Below, piece by piece: positions 18,329 to 26,753 of a DNA stretch of 64,000 bases. A program made the position numbers and the translations under genes. Every line of letters starts with the position of its first letter. Position 1 is the first letter of the stretch. The stretch lies in NCBI RefSeq assembly GCF_001190785.1, contig NZ_LGSS01000002.1:62001-126000 (forward strand), read 5' to 3'. Under the pieces are notes generated by a model that made no database searches, was not told the origin of the DNA, and worked only from the letters and a program-made list of their open reading frames with translations. The DNA comes from Gottschalkia purinilytica. GTDB lineage: Bacteria; Bacillota; Clostridia; Tissierellales; Gottschalkiaceae.

Positions 18329-20245
18329 TTGATAGTACTATCATGTAACAATTTATCTAAAAGTTATGTAGTAGACAAAATTCTTGATAATATTACTTTT
18401 TCTATAAATAATGATGAAAAAGTTGGTTTAGTTGGACTTAATGGAGCTGGAAAATCCACTCTTTTTAATATATTAACCGGAAACGTCTCTATAGATTCTG
18501 GAAATATATTCATTTCAAAAGAATGTAAGTTAGGCTATCTTGAACAACAAACTTATATAGAGAGTCAAAATAGTATACTAGACGAAGCTATGGAAGTTTT
18601 TAAGCCTATAATAGATATGGAAGAGAAGCTAAGAACACTTGAACAAGAGATAAGTATAGAAGCACAACAAGAAAATTCAAATAAATTAGAAAAATTAATG
18701 GAATCTTATTCTGTTCTCTCAGAAGAGTTTCAAGGAAAAAATGGTTATGGATTTAAAAGTGAAATTAAAGGTGTCCTAAAAGGACTAGGTTTCACAGATG
18801 ATCAGCTTGATAAGCCTATTCATCAGTTAAGTGGTGGTCAGAAAGCTAGAGTATCTTTAGCAAAGCTTTTATTAGAAAAGCCGGATATTTTATTATTAGA
18901 TGAGCCTACCAATCATCTTGATATACAAGCTATAGATTGGTTAGAAAAATATATTAGAGAATATAGAGGTGCAGCTATAATAATATCTCATGATAGATAT
19001 TTTTTAGACAATACGGTATCTAAAATATTCTATTTGGAGAATTCTAACTTGTCTATTTATAACGGTAACTATACTACTTTTATGAAAAAAAGAAAAGAAG
19101 AGCTAGAGCTTCTTGAAAAAAAATATGAAGAACAACAAAAAGAAATATCTAGACAAGAAGATATCATTCGTAGATTTATGTCCTACGGCGGTCAGAGATA
19201 TGTAAGACAAGCTCAAAGTAGACAAAAAATGCTTGATAAAATGCAAAAGTTAGACAGTCCCGCTGCTAGTAATAAACGCTCCAAGATAAGATTTGAACCT
19301 AGTATTCAAAGCGGAAACGATGTAGTATCTATAGAGAACTTAAGTAAGTCTTTTGAAAACATAGACCTTTTTAATAATGTTAGTTTTAATATATATAAAG
19401 GAGAAAAAGTAGGACTTATAGGTCCAAATGGTATTGGTAAAACTACTCTTTTTAAAATTATCATGGGTAATATTTCTCCTACAGATGGTAGTATAACTCT
19501 TGGTCACCATGTAAATATAGGATACTATGATCAAGAACAATCAGATCTAAATAGCCAAAAAACTATAGTAGATGAAATATGGGATGATTATCCTAACTTA
19601 AACCATTACCAGATAAGAACTCTTCTAGCTCAATTTTTATTTTTAGGAGACGATATATTTAAGGATATATCTGATTTAAGCGGTGGTGAAAGAAGTAGAA
19701 TTTCACTTCTTAAGCTCATGTTATCAAAGTCCAATTTCTTACTTATGGACGAGCCTACTAACCACCTTGACATAGACTCTAAAGAAGTTTTAGAAGATGC
19801 TCTTCTCAATTATGATGGTACATTACTTGTAATATCACATGATAGATACTTTTTAAACAAAGTTACCAACAAAATACTTGATCTATCTAAATGTGGAATT
19901 ACAGAGTATTTAGGAAACTATAGTTACTATCTTGAAAAGAAAAATGCATCTTTATCTGTAGAAGATGAAAATAGTAATGAAAAGACTAAGACTCAAATCA
20001 AAGCAGAACGTAAAAAAGAAAAAGAACAAGAAAAAATTGAAAGACAATTAAGAAAAAAAGTAAAGCTTCTTGAAGAAAATATATCTAAACATGAGGAAAG
20101 TATATCAGAACTTGAAAATCTCATGTGTGATCCTAATATATATTCTAATCATCAAAAAAGTAATGAGATTCATCAAGAAATTTTAAAGCTTAAGACAGAA
20201 CTTGAGAATCTCTACACTGATTGGATGGATCTAACTGAATGTTAG
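18329..20245 (+). CDS. ABC-F family ATPase (YdiF/Uup-like)
   Basis: 638 residues beginning at a TTG 8 nt after TAGGAGG. Two ATP-binding cassettes lack membrane domains: Walker A GLNGAGKST near 36-44 with signature LSGGQKARVSLAKLL, and Walker A GPNGIGKTT with signature LSGGERSRISLLKLM. A charged linker of about 80 residues (the P-site tRNA interaction motif region) joins them, and a C-terminal coiled coil rich in Lys and Glu covers about 555-638. ABC-F proteins act on the ribosome as translation factors; some give antibiotic resistance. Nothing here points to resistance. It is the third plus-strand gene. Confidence 0.9.
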   Translation: MIVLSCNNLSKSYVVDKILDNITFSINNDEKVGLVGLNGAGKSTLFNILTGNVSIDSGNIFISKECKLGYLEQQTYIESQNSILDEAMEVFKPIIDMEEKLRTLEQEISIEAQQENSNKLEKLMESYSVLSEEFQGKNGYGFKSEIKGVLKGLGFTDDQLDKPIHQLSGGQKARVSLAKLLLEKPDILLLDEPTNHLDIQAIDWLEKYIREYRGAAIIISHDRYFLDNTVSKIFYLENSNLSIYNGNYTTFMKKRKEELELLEKKYEEQQKEISRQEDIIRRFMSYGGQRYVRQAQSRQKMLDKMQKLDSPAASNKRSKIRFEPSIQSGNDVVSIENLSKSFENIDLFNNVSFNIYKGEKVGLIGPNGIGKTTLFKIIMGNISPTDGSITLGHHVNIGYYDQEQSDLNSQKTIVDEIWDDYPNLNHYQIRTLLAQFLFLGDDIFKDISDLSGGERSRISLLKLMLSKSNFLLMDEPTNHLDIDSKEVLEDALLNYDGTLLVISHDRYFLNKVTNKILDLSKCGITEYLGNYSYYLEKKNASLSVEDENSNEKTKTQIKAERKKEKEQEKIERQLRKKVKLLEENISKHEESISELENLMCDPNIYSNHQKSNEIHQEILKLKTELENLYTDWMDLTEC

Positions 20246-20283
20246 CATATAAGCTATAAAAAAGTATGACTTTACATGACTTT

Positions 20284-20317
20284 AAAAAACTCTCACTTAT
20301 ATAAGTGGGAGTTTTTT
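20284..20317. terminator. Bidirectional terminator between the ABC-F and exchanger genes
   Basis: Arms AAAAAACTCTCACTTAT and ATAAGTGGGAGTTTTTT are directly joined, with T runs on both strands. The two flanking genes converge on it. Confidence 0.88.
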
Positions 20318-20414
20318 AGTCAATATCTCTAAAAGGATATGAAAACTCCATATTATCTGTTACTAAATCAACTTGAAGATTATTGTATAACACATAAAAA
20401 TAATTTAAAACAAC

Positions 20415-21443
20415 TTAAAAATAGCTTAAGAAATTAACCATTATATATAATCCTAGTAAAACAATTCCAAACCATTTATTTAATCTTTCTTTTGATAGTA
20501 TAGTTCCAATTCTAAACACTAAAAGTACAGCTAGCATAGATGGAAAATAAAGTTTAAAAAATTCAGGAGATACTTTTATACCTTGTTTTGAAAATGAAGC
20601 TGAAGCTCCTACCACAAATAATACATTTAGTATATCTGCTCCTATTATATTACCCAAAGCAAGATCACCGTGTCCTTTTCTTGATGCCGTAACTGCTGTT
20701 ATAAGTTCTGGTAAAGAAGTTCCAAATGCAACTATAGTAGCAGCTATTACACTATTAGGTATATTAAATCTTATTGCACATTCTTTTATAGCAGGTATTA
20801 CTATATTAGAAGACAGTATTACTATTGCTATACCTAGTATTAATCCTAAAATTTCTTTCAAACTTTTTTTGATTTCATAAGATTCTGTACATGTAGCATC
20901 ATCTAAAGCGCATTCATCTTTATACGTTTTAGTCCATTTTATTGATAAAAATATGTAAAGTAATAACAATAATAAAAATAAGAATCCTACATATCTACTA
21001 ATAGTCCCTCCTGAGATTAACATATTACTCAAATTACTATAAGGTATAGAGAAAATAACTAATAAAACTCCTGCACCGAATTGAATCCATCCGTGTCTAT
21101 TTGTAATTTCTTTATTTATTTTTAATGGTGATATTGTAGTTGCTATACCAATTATCAGTGCAGTATCACATATAATAGATCCTACTGCATTTCCAAGTGC
21201 TAAGTCAGGATTTCCATGCATTGCAGAAACTACAGAAACCGATACCTCTGGAAGTGTTGTTCCTAAACTCACAATAGTAGCCCCTATAATCATTTTAGGT
21301 ATTCCTATAGACTTTGATATATCAACAGCATTATTTACTAATATATCTGCACCTTTACCTAAAGCATAAAAAGAAATCACTATAATTATAGCTAATAGTG
21401 GTAAGCTGAAGTTACTAACTAGTACTTCTATATAAGATTCCAT
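20415..21443 (-). CDS. Na+/Ca2+ exchanger family antiporter (YrbG-like)
   Basis: 342 residues from the ATG at 21443. The ATG 15 bp upstream lies within the GGGGGGGAG that serves as ribosome site. About ten membrane helices are arranged as two homologous halves, each with the alpha-repeat of the CaCA superfamily: GATIVSLGTTLPEVSVS then DLALGNAVGSIICD in the first, AATIVAFGTSLPELITA then DLALGNIIGADILN in the second. The acidic and serine residues in these repeats bind Ca2+. It probably exports Ca2+ against Na+ or H+ in the cytoplasmic membrane. The gene upstream on the same strand encodes a secreted protein with calcium-loop motifs. Confidence 0.9.
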   Translation of the reverse strand: MESYIEVLVSNFSLPLLAIIIVISFYALGKGADILVNNAVDISKSIGIPKMIIGATIVSLGTTLPEVSVSVVSAMHGNPDLALGNAVGSIICDTALIIGIATTISPLKINKEITNRHGWIQFGAGVLLVIFSIPYSNLSNMLISGGTISRYVGFLFLLLLLLYIFLSIKWTKTYKDECALDDATCTESYEIKKSLKEILGLILGIAIVILSSNIVIPAIKECAIRFNIPNSVIAATIVAFGTSLPELITAVTASRKGHGDLALGNIIGADILNVLFVVGASASFSKQGIKVSPEFFKLYFPSMLAVLLVFRIGTILSKERLNKWFGIVLLGLYIMVNFLSYF

Positions 21444-21462
21444 AATTCTCCCCCCCATAATG

Positions 21463-21503
21463 AAAAAAACCTATGTACAATATAAATATTATTGCACATA
21501 GGT
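21463..21503 (-). terminator. Terminator of the secreted protein gene
   Basis: Arms beginning ACCTATGTACAAT (from 21469) and ending ATTGCACATAGGT (21491-21503), with one mismatch, are followed on the minus strand by seven T residues. It separates this gene from the exchanger gene. Confidence 0.8.
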
Positions 21504-21533
21504 CTAGTTAACTCAACTTAAAACCTTATTCTT

Positions 21534-22928
21534 TTATTTTTTATTATATGGCTTTACTATCTTAAATCTCTCTTTTATTTCACTCAATTTCATAGAAAAT
21601 TTCATAGAAATATCTTTTGCCTTTTTACCTTGTATAGCATCATTCATTTCAACAGTATATACCTTGCTATCACTTTTACCTAATAAGGCATATTCATTTT
21701 CAATGTATTTCTTATCTTCATCCCATACTTTTTTATCATATACTTTTATAGAGAATAATTCTTGCTTATTACCAGAGTCCTTATCTATATAACTAAATTT
21801 AATCCAATTTTCTTTTCTATTTTCTTCATAAAATTTTGAAGTATCTATAGTTATACTATCGTCCCAATACGTAGGAAAGTCAAAGCCAAGTTCTATATTA
21901 TAGTTATAATAGCTTTCGCTGATAGGTATTAAGGATTCTTCACCATCCCATTTGCACCATGTGGTAATCCACGGAGTATCTATCATGGATTCATCTTTTT
22001 TATCTATGGGCGCTCTCATAAGAGGTATTTCTATAATACCATCTTTATCTTTATCCCTACTTTTTTCCAAATAAGGTTTTGTAGTTTTATCATTGCCATT
22101 AATTTTTTCATCATAAAATACATTTTTTAATTTTCCGTCTTTCATAACTAATAACTCTGTTATTCCAGAATGGGCACCTACTCCATTATCTATAAATATT
22201 CCCATCTGCTTATCAGTAGCATTGCCTACCTGTATTGAGTATGGCTCAAAAGAAGATTCTAAGCTTACACCATTTATATGTTTAAGTTTGTTATCTTTCC
22301 ATTTATATAGTTCAGCCGATGAACCATTTGTAACTTTATCCATTTTTATTAGGACAAGTTCATCCATTTTATCTCCATCTAAATCAGTTACAATAAAGTC
22401 TGTATAATAGTCCCTAAATATTTCTTCAAATTTTTTATTTTTTAATTTATATATACTGATACCTTTGTTTGAATTTTCACCGACTTTAAGTCCTACTATA
22501 ACTTCTAACTTGCCATCTCCTGTTAAATCTTTGTAAACAATCTTATCAAATTTTTGACCTACTGACTTTATCTCATCATCTTCTTTCCAATTACCTGAGA
22601 TTTTAGAAAGAAATAATACTCTTAAAGGATTCTTATCTGTTTCTACCTCATAAGGTACAGCAGCTTTTATTTCTCCTTTTCCTTCAATATCTATAAATTG
22701 AATATTATCTTTATTAGGCCCTTTTCTTAAAGAAGCAAGCTTTGAGCGTGATGGTAGCTGTTTATTTATTATAGGCTTTATTTTTTGTATATCTTCACTA
22801 TATTCCACTTCTTGTTTAGCGCCTATTAATAGATCTTTAGTATCTTTTTGCTTTTTGGAAACATTATGGATAGATAATGCAACAAGAAAAATAGTTACTA
22901 TAAACACTATTGAAAGTTTTTTTATCAT
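21534..22928 (-). CDS. Secreted or membrane-anchored protein with EF-hand/FG-GAP-like calcium loops
   Basis: 464 residues; no family recognised with confidence. One N-terminal hydrophobic segment (4-22) has no lipobox, so it is a signal anchor or signal peptide, and the rest is outside the cell. Three acidic loops look like calcium-binding turns: DLTGDGKLE (134-142), DLDGDKMDE (182-190) and DKDKDGIIE (292-300), spaced as in VCBS/FG-GAP beta-propeller repeats. The region before the first loop, DIEGKGEIKAA, may be a degenerate fourth. The C-terminal 100 residues lack such loops. The Ca2+ exchanger gene is downstream but behind a terminator. The DnaA-box-like cluster at 23210-23337 is upstream. 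Confidence 0.75.
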   Translation of the reverse strand: MIKKLSIVFIVTIFLVALSIHNVSKKQKDTKDLLIGAKQEVEYSEDIQKIKPIINKQLPSRSKLASLRKGPNKDNIQFIDIEGKGEIKAAVPYEVETDKNPLRVLFLSKISGNWKEDDEIKSVGQKFDKIVYKDLTGDGKLEVIVGLKVGENSNKGISIYKLKNKKFEEIFRDYYTDFIVTDLDGDKMDELVLIKMDKVTNGSSAELYKWKDNKLKHINGVSLESSFEPYSIQVGNATDKQMGIFIDNGVGAHSGITELLVMKDGKLKNVFYDEKINGNDKTTKPYLEKSRDKDKDGIIEIPLMRAPIDKKDESMIDTPWITTWCKWDGEESLIPISESYYNYNIELGFDFPTYWDDSITIDTSKFYEENRKENWIKFSYIDKDSGNKQELFSIKVYDKKVWDEDKKYIENEYALLGKSDSKVYTVEMNDAIQGKKAKDISMKFSMKLSEIKERFKIVKPYNKK

Positions 22929-23392
22929 TTTTTTTCCTCCTTCTTCAAAAGAGAAAAGAATATAATAATATTATAATAATTTTTAAAACAAATTTGGGTT
23001 ACAAAAAGGTTAATTTATAACTTCATTCTATAACTTTTACGGAATATAAAGTTATATTTTCCAATATATAGGCATATGTTTAAACAGTTCAGAAAGGTTA
23101 TATATGAATATAACTTATTTTAATAGTTATGTAAACCTTATGTGAAATTTTTACATTAAATATATTGTTAATATAAATTTAGTTTAACTTTTCCTAATTA
23201 GTACACATTTTATCAACACTATCCACAAACTTATTCACATTTGTATATCAAAAAGTAAGATATTCTAAAATATATTTCCACATTATACACATGTATGTTA
23301 ATAATTATTTTTTTGTTTGTGGAAAATTTGTGGATTTTTTTGTAGAAAACCCTTTAAAAAAATCTAAATTTATACGTTTACATAAAATTTTC
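22929..23392. other. 464-bp intergenic region with DnaA-box-like cluster
   Basis: No open frame is convincing. The left half is plain A/T-rich sequence carrying the upstream region of the secreted protein gene. The right half holds the repeated 9-mers described at 23210-23337. Confidence 0.6.
23210..23337. other. Cluster of DnaA-box-like 9-mers
   Basis: Compared with TTATCCACA: TTATCAACA (23210), CTATCCACA (23219), TTATTCACA (23231), TTATACACA (23283) and, reversed, TGTGGAAAA (23318) each differ at one position. ATTTCCACA (23274) and reversed TGTGGATTT (23329) differ at two. The pairs 23210/23219 and 23274/23283 abut with no gap. Binding by DnaA is inferred from sequence only. Confidence 0.45.
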
Positions 23393-24421
23393 TTATAGTT
23401 TTAGATTGGGAACTGCATTTAAATCTAAATCTCCTATTTTCCCTTTAACATAATTATAATAAGCTACACATCCTATCATAGCAGCATTATCTGTACATAA
23501 TATCTTTGATGGATATTTTATCTCAATACCTTCTTCTTCCCCTCTTAATTCCATAAGATTTCTTAGTCCTTCATTTGCAGCAACTCCACCTGCAATAGCT
23601 ATTATATGATTACCACTCTTTTTTGATGCTTTTATAGCTTTCTCAACAAGGACTTCTATGACAGCTTGCTGAAAGCTAGCTGCTACATCTTCTACTACTA
23701 TTTCTATTCCTTTTTGTTTTGAACTATTTAAGTAATTTAGAACAGCTGATTTTAATCCACTAAAGCTAAAATCAAATGTGTCTTCATCTAAATAAACTCT
23801 AGGAAATTCTATAGCATCTTTATTTCCTATTTTAGCAAGATTATCAATAATAGGTCCACCAGGATATCCTAATCCTAATGCTCTTGCAACTTTATCAAAA
23901 GCCTCTCCAGCAGCATCATCTCTAGTTCTTCCTAGAAACTCATATTCTCCATAATCTTTAACATTTACTAAGTGTGTATGTCCTCCTGATACTATCAAAC
24001 ATGTAAATGGAGGCTCTAGATCCTTATGCTCTATAAAGTTAGCATATATATGCCCCTCTATATGATTAACTGGTACTAAAGGAATGTTTTTACCAAAAGA
24101 TAGTGCCTTGGCACTTGATATTCCTACAAGTAATGCTCCTACTAATCCTGGTCCATAAGTTACACCTATATTATCAATGTCATCTAATGTAACTCTTGCC
24201 TCATCCAAAGCATTTTTTATTATACTGTTTATATTTTCTATATGCTTTCTTGAAGCTATTTCTGGAACCACTCCTCCAAACTTCTTATGTACTTCTATCT
24301 GTGAAGAAATTATATTTGATAAAACTTCTCTCCCATTTTTAACTACTGATACAGAAGTTTCATCACATGATGTTTCTATTGCTAGAGTAATTATATTATC
24401 CTTTTCTATGCTAATATCCAA
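23393..24421 (-). CDS. tsaD: tRNA N6-adenosine threonylcarbamoyltransferase
   Basis: 342 residues from a TTG at 24421 with CGGAGGG 6 nt upstream. The frame extends 24 bp further, but the ribosome site lies inside that extension. ASKHA-fold enzyme: [13 protein letters not shown] at the N-terminus, the metal-binding motif [10 protein letters not shown] with two histidines near 110-114, and VSGGHTHLV. It transfers threonylcarbamoyl from TsaC/Sua5 product to A37 of tRNAs that read ANN codons, with TsaB and TsaE. Those two genes are in this window but 7.4 kb away (31080-32266), in their own operon. Confidence 0.95.
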   Translation of the reverse strand: MDISIEKDNIITLAIETSCDETSVSVVKNGREVLSNIISSQIEVHKKFGGVVPEIASRKHIENINSIIKNALDEARVTLDDIDNIGVTYGPGLVGALLVGISSAKALSFGKNIPLVPVNHIEGHIYANFIEHKDLEPPFTCLIVSGGHTHLVNVKDYGEYEFLGRTRDDAAGEAFDKVARALGLGYPGGPIIDNLAKIGNKDAIEFPRVYLDEDTFDFSFSGLKSAVLNYLNSSKQKGIEIVVEDVAASFQQAVIEVLVEKAIKASKKSGNHIIAIAGGVAANEGLRNLMELRGEEEGIEIKYPSKILCTDNAAMIGCVAYYNYVKGKIGDLDLNAVPNLKL

Positions 24422-24517
24422 AACTATCCCTCCGATAAATTTCAACTTATTTTATATTATAACCTAAAGAGTTAATATATTGCCATATTTACACGTCTTT
24501 ATTAAAATATTCAACAT

Positions 24518-24544
24518 AAAAAAACTGAGCAAATGCTCAGTTTT
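24518..24544 (-). terminator. Terminator of the 67-residue protein gene
   Basis: Arms AAAACTGAGCA and TGCTCAGTTTT (24521-24544) with seven T residues on the minus strand. It lies between that gene and tsaD. Confidence 0.85.
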
Positions 24545-24551
24545 AAATTTT

Positions 24552-24755
24552 CTATTCTTTATCTTCTAATTCCATAGACATATTACTTAATATTTCATCA
24601 GTTAAATCTAGTTCACATTTATAATCTTTCAAGTGTATACAGTTTACACAACTTTCTTCAGGTAATCCAACCGTTGCTCTTAGTTCCCATTCATTTCTAA
24701 ATTGATGTTCACTACATCTAGCAGCAACTTTTCTAAGTTGTTCCATACTTGCCAT
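24552..24755 (-). CDS. Small cysteine-containing protein of unknown function
   Basis: 67 residues with a strong ribosome site (AAGGAGG, 8 nt before the ATG) and a strong terminator, so it is very probably a real gene. Four cysteines, Cys14, Cys36, Cys39 and Cys47, form the pattern C-x21-CVNC-x7-C, which could bind zinc or an iron-sulfur cluster. The tail is acidic (ELEDKE). I do not recognise the family. It lies between the exporter permease gene (56 bp upstream) and tsaD, and may be the last gene of the exporter operon. Confidence 0.75.
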   Translation of the reverse strand: MASMEQLRKVAARCSEHQFRNEWELRATVGLPEESCVNCIHLKDYKCELDLTDEILSNMSMELEDKE

Positions 24756-24811
24756 AACTTATACCTCCTTTTCAAATTATCTATTTTTATTATTTGAAAA
24801 AAAGATAAGTT

Positions 24812-26023
24812 TTATTCACATCTTAAAGCTTCTATAGGGTCAAGCTTTGCAGCTTTATTCGCTGGATATATTCCAAAAAACATTCCAACTGCTGTTGAAA
24901 ATAATACTGCTATTATAACAGTAGCAATAGATACTGAAGGTGGTATTCCTAAAGCAGAAGCTATTATCCACTGGAATATAAGTCCTAATATAGTTCCGAT
25001 TATTCCTCCAACGCTAGATATAATCATAGACTCCACTAAAAACTGAAATAATATATCTTTTCGTGTGGCTCCTATTGCTTTTCTTATTCCTATTTCTCTT
25101 GTTCTCTCTGTTACAGAAACTAGCATTATATTCATTACTCCTATTCCTCCAACTAAAAGAGATATTGCTGCTATAGCTCCTATAACTCCTGAAAGTATTC
25201 CTAAAACATTATTAAGCATTCCCATTTGTTGCTCAGCACTAGTATACCTATAGTATTCTTTACCTATGTTTCTATGTTTTCTTTCAATAAATCTAATTAT
25301 GTCATTTGCAGTTTTTTCTATAGTATCTCCATTTTTGAGATTTACTTCTACAAACTTATATTTATCTTCTATACCTAAACTTTTCATGCTACTTATAGGT
25401 ATATACATACTCGTGGCTTCTTCCATGAACTGGCTACTTATTTTATCAAGTGTACCTGGTATCGTTTTGTATACTCCTACAATTGTAAACTTCTTTCCAC
25501 TCCCTAGCTTGATTTTTTCTCCTATAACTTCTGTTCTTTTGAATAAATTTTCTGCTAGTTTTTCATCTATTACACATACATTTCGATTTCTCTTATTATC
25601 TGATTCTATAAAAAATCTACCTTGTGTAATATCAATTTGTTCAAGATTGTTATATTGCTCGTTAACACCTATAAGAGATACATTTTTCTTTTTACTTCCA
25701 TTTATAGCTTTATCTGATAAACTTACACTAGGTGATATTGCCTTTATATCATTTTTAAATGCCTTTTGTATAGATTCTATATCATCATCACTAAACATAT
25801 CCTCTTCTGTATATGATTTATCCAAATGCATTCTAAGTACAACTCTATTCGTTCCAAACTTTTCAAATTCAACACCAATCTGAGCTTGACTTCCTTCTCC
25901 TAAAGAAACTATAGTTATAACAGATGATATTCCTATTATAATCCCTAGCATTGTCAAAAAAGATCTCATTTTATTGCCCCAAAGACTAGATAGAGCTACT
26001 TTTATACATTCTATGAAATTCAT
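24812..26023 (-). CDS. MacB/YknZ-type ABC exporter permease
   Basis: 403 residues. An N-terminal helix near 21-42 is followed by a MacB-type extracellular domain of about 230 residues and three C-terminal helices (near 280-302, 325-350 and 363-390), the four-helix FtsX layout. The segment MLVSVTERTREIGIRKAIGATRKDILFQFLVES is family-typical; only the first part is quoted in the usual consensus. GGGGGTG precedes the ATG. It follows the ATPase gene by 21 bp, and together with the adaptor gene makes a complete tripartite exporter. In Bacillus subtilis, YknXYZ of this type protects against the SdpC toxin; a peptide or toxin substrate is a guess by analogy. Confidence 0.9.
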   Translation of the reverse strand: MNFIECIKVALSSLWGNKMRSFLTMLGIIIGISSVITIVSLGEGSQAQIGVEFEKFGTNRVVLRMHLDKSYTEEDMFSDDDIESIQKAFKNDIKAISPSVSLSDKAINGSKKKNVSLIGVNEQYNNLEQIDITQGRFFIESDNKRNRNVCVIDEKLAENLFKRTEVIGEKIKLGSGKKFTIVGVYKTIPGTLDKISSQFMEEATSMYIPISSMKSLGIEDKYKFVEVNLKNGDTIEKTANDIIRFIERKHRNIGKEYYRYTSAEQQMGMLNNVLGILSGVIGAIAAISLLVGGIGVMNIMLVSVTERTREIGIRKAIGATRKDILFQFLVESMIISSVGGIIGTILGLIFQWIIASALGIPPSVSIATVIIAVLFSTAVGMFFGIYPANKAAKLDPIEALRCE

Positions 26024-26044
26024 TTATTCACCCCCATTGGATGA

Positions 26045-26743
26045 TTAAAGATTGACTATATTTCTATTTTCAACTTCTTTATCCTCTATTAAAGCCCCAT
26101 CTTTAAATACTACTATTCGTTTTGAAAATTGTGCTATTTCAAGTTCATGAGTAACTAGTACAATAGTTACACCCTCATTATTTAAACTTTGAAATATACC
26201 CATAACTTCTTCTCCAGACTTGCTATCTAAGTTTCCAGTAGGCTCATCAGCTAATATTATAGACGGAGTGTTCACCAAAGATCTTGCTATGGCAACTCTT
26301 TGTCTTTGTCCCCCTGAAAGTTCATTCGGTTTGTGGTCTAGTCTATTTTCCAGTCCTACCTTTTTTAATGCTTCTATAGCTTTTTCTTTTCTCTCTTTAG
26401 GAGGAATCCCTGCATACATCATAGGAAGTTCAACATTTTTTAATGAAGATATTTTAGGTAATAAGTTAAATGATTGAAATACAAAACCTATTTTTTTATT
26501 TCTTACACTTGCTAATTCTTTTTCTTCAAGCTCTTCTACATTTACTTGGTCTAATATGTACTTTCCTGACGTAGCTTTGTCTAAACAACCAAGTATATTC
26601 ATAAATGTAGACTTTCCCGATCCTGACGGACCCATTATAGAAACAAATTCTTCTCTTTGAATCATCAAGCTAACATCTTTTAAAGCTTTTACTTCTATAG
26701 GTCCTGACCTATATGTCTTTGTAAGATTTTCTATTTTTATCAT
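26045..26743 (-). CDS. MacB/YknY-type ABC exporter ATPase
   Basis: 232 residues from the ATG at 26743; a GTG 9 bp upstream is in frame but belongs to the ribosome site GTAAGGTG. Walker A GPSGSGKST (38-46), Q-loop region VFQSFNLLP, signature LSGGQRQRVAIARSL and Walker B IILADEPTGNLDS are all intact. LolD/MacB-type ATPases couple ATP hydrolysis to long-range movements of a four-helix permease. The adaptor gene ends 10 bp upstream and the permease gene starts 21 bp downstream, so the three are one operon. Confidence 0.92.
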   Translation of the reverse strand: MIKIENLTKTYRSGPIEVKALKDVSLMIQREEFVSIMGPSGSGKSTFMNILGCLDKATSGKYILDQVNVEELEEKELASVRNKKIGFVFQSFNLLPKISSLKNVELPMMYAGIPPKERKEKAIEALKKVGLENRLDHKPNELSGGQRQRVAIARSLVNTPSIILADEPTGNLDSKSGEEVMGIFQSLNNEGVTIVLVTHELEIAQFSKRIVVFKDGALIEDKEVENRNIVNL

Positions 26744-26753
26744 ATTTGTCACC

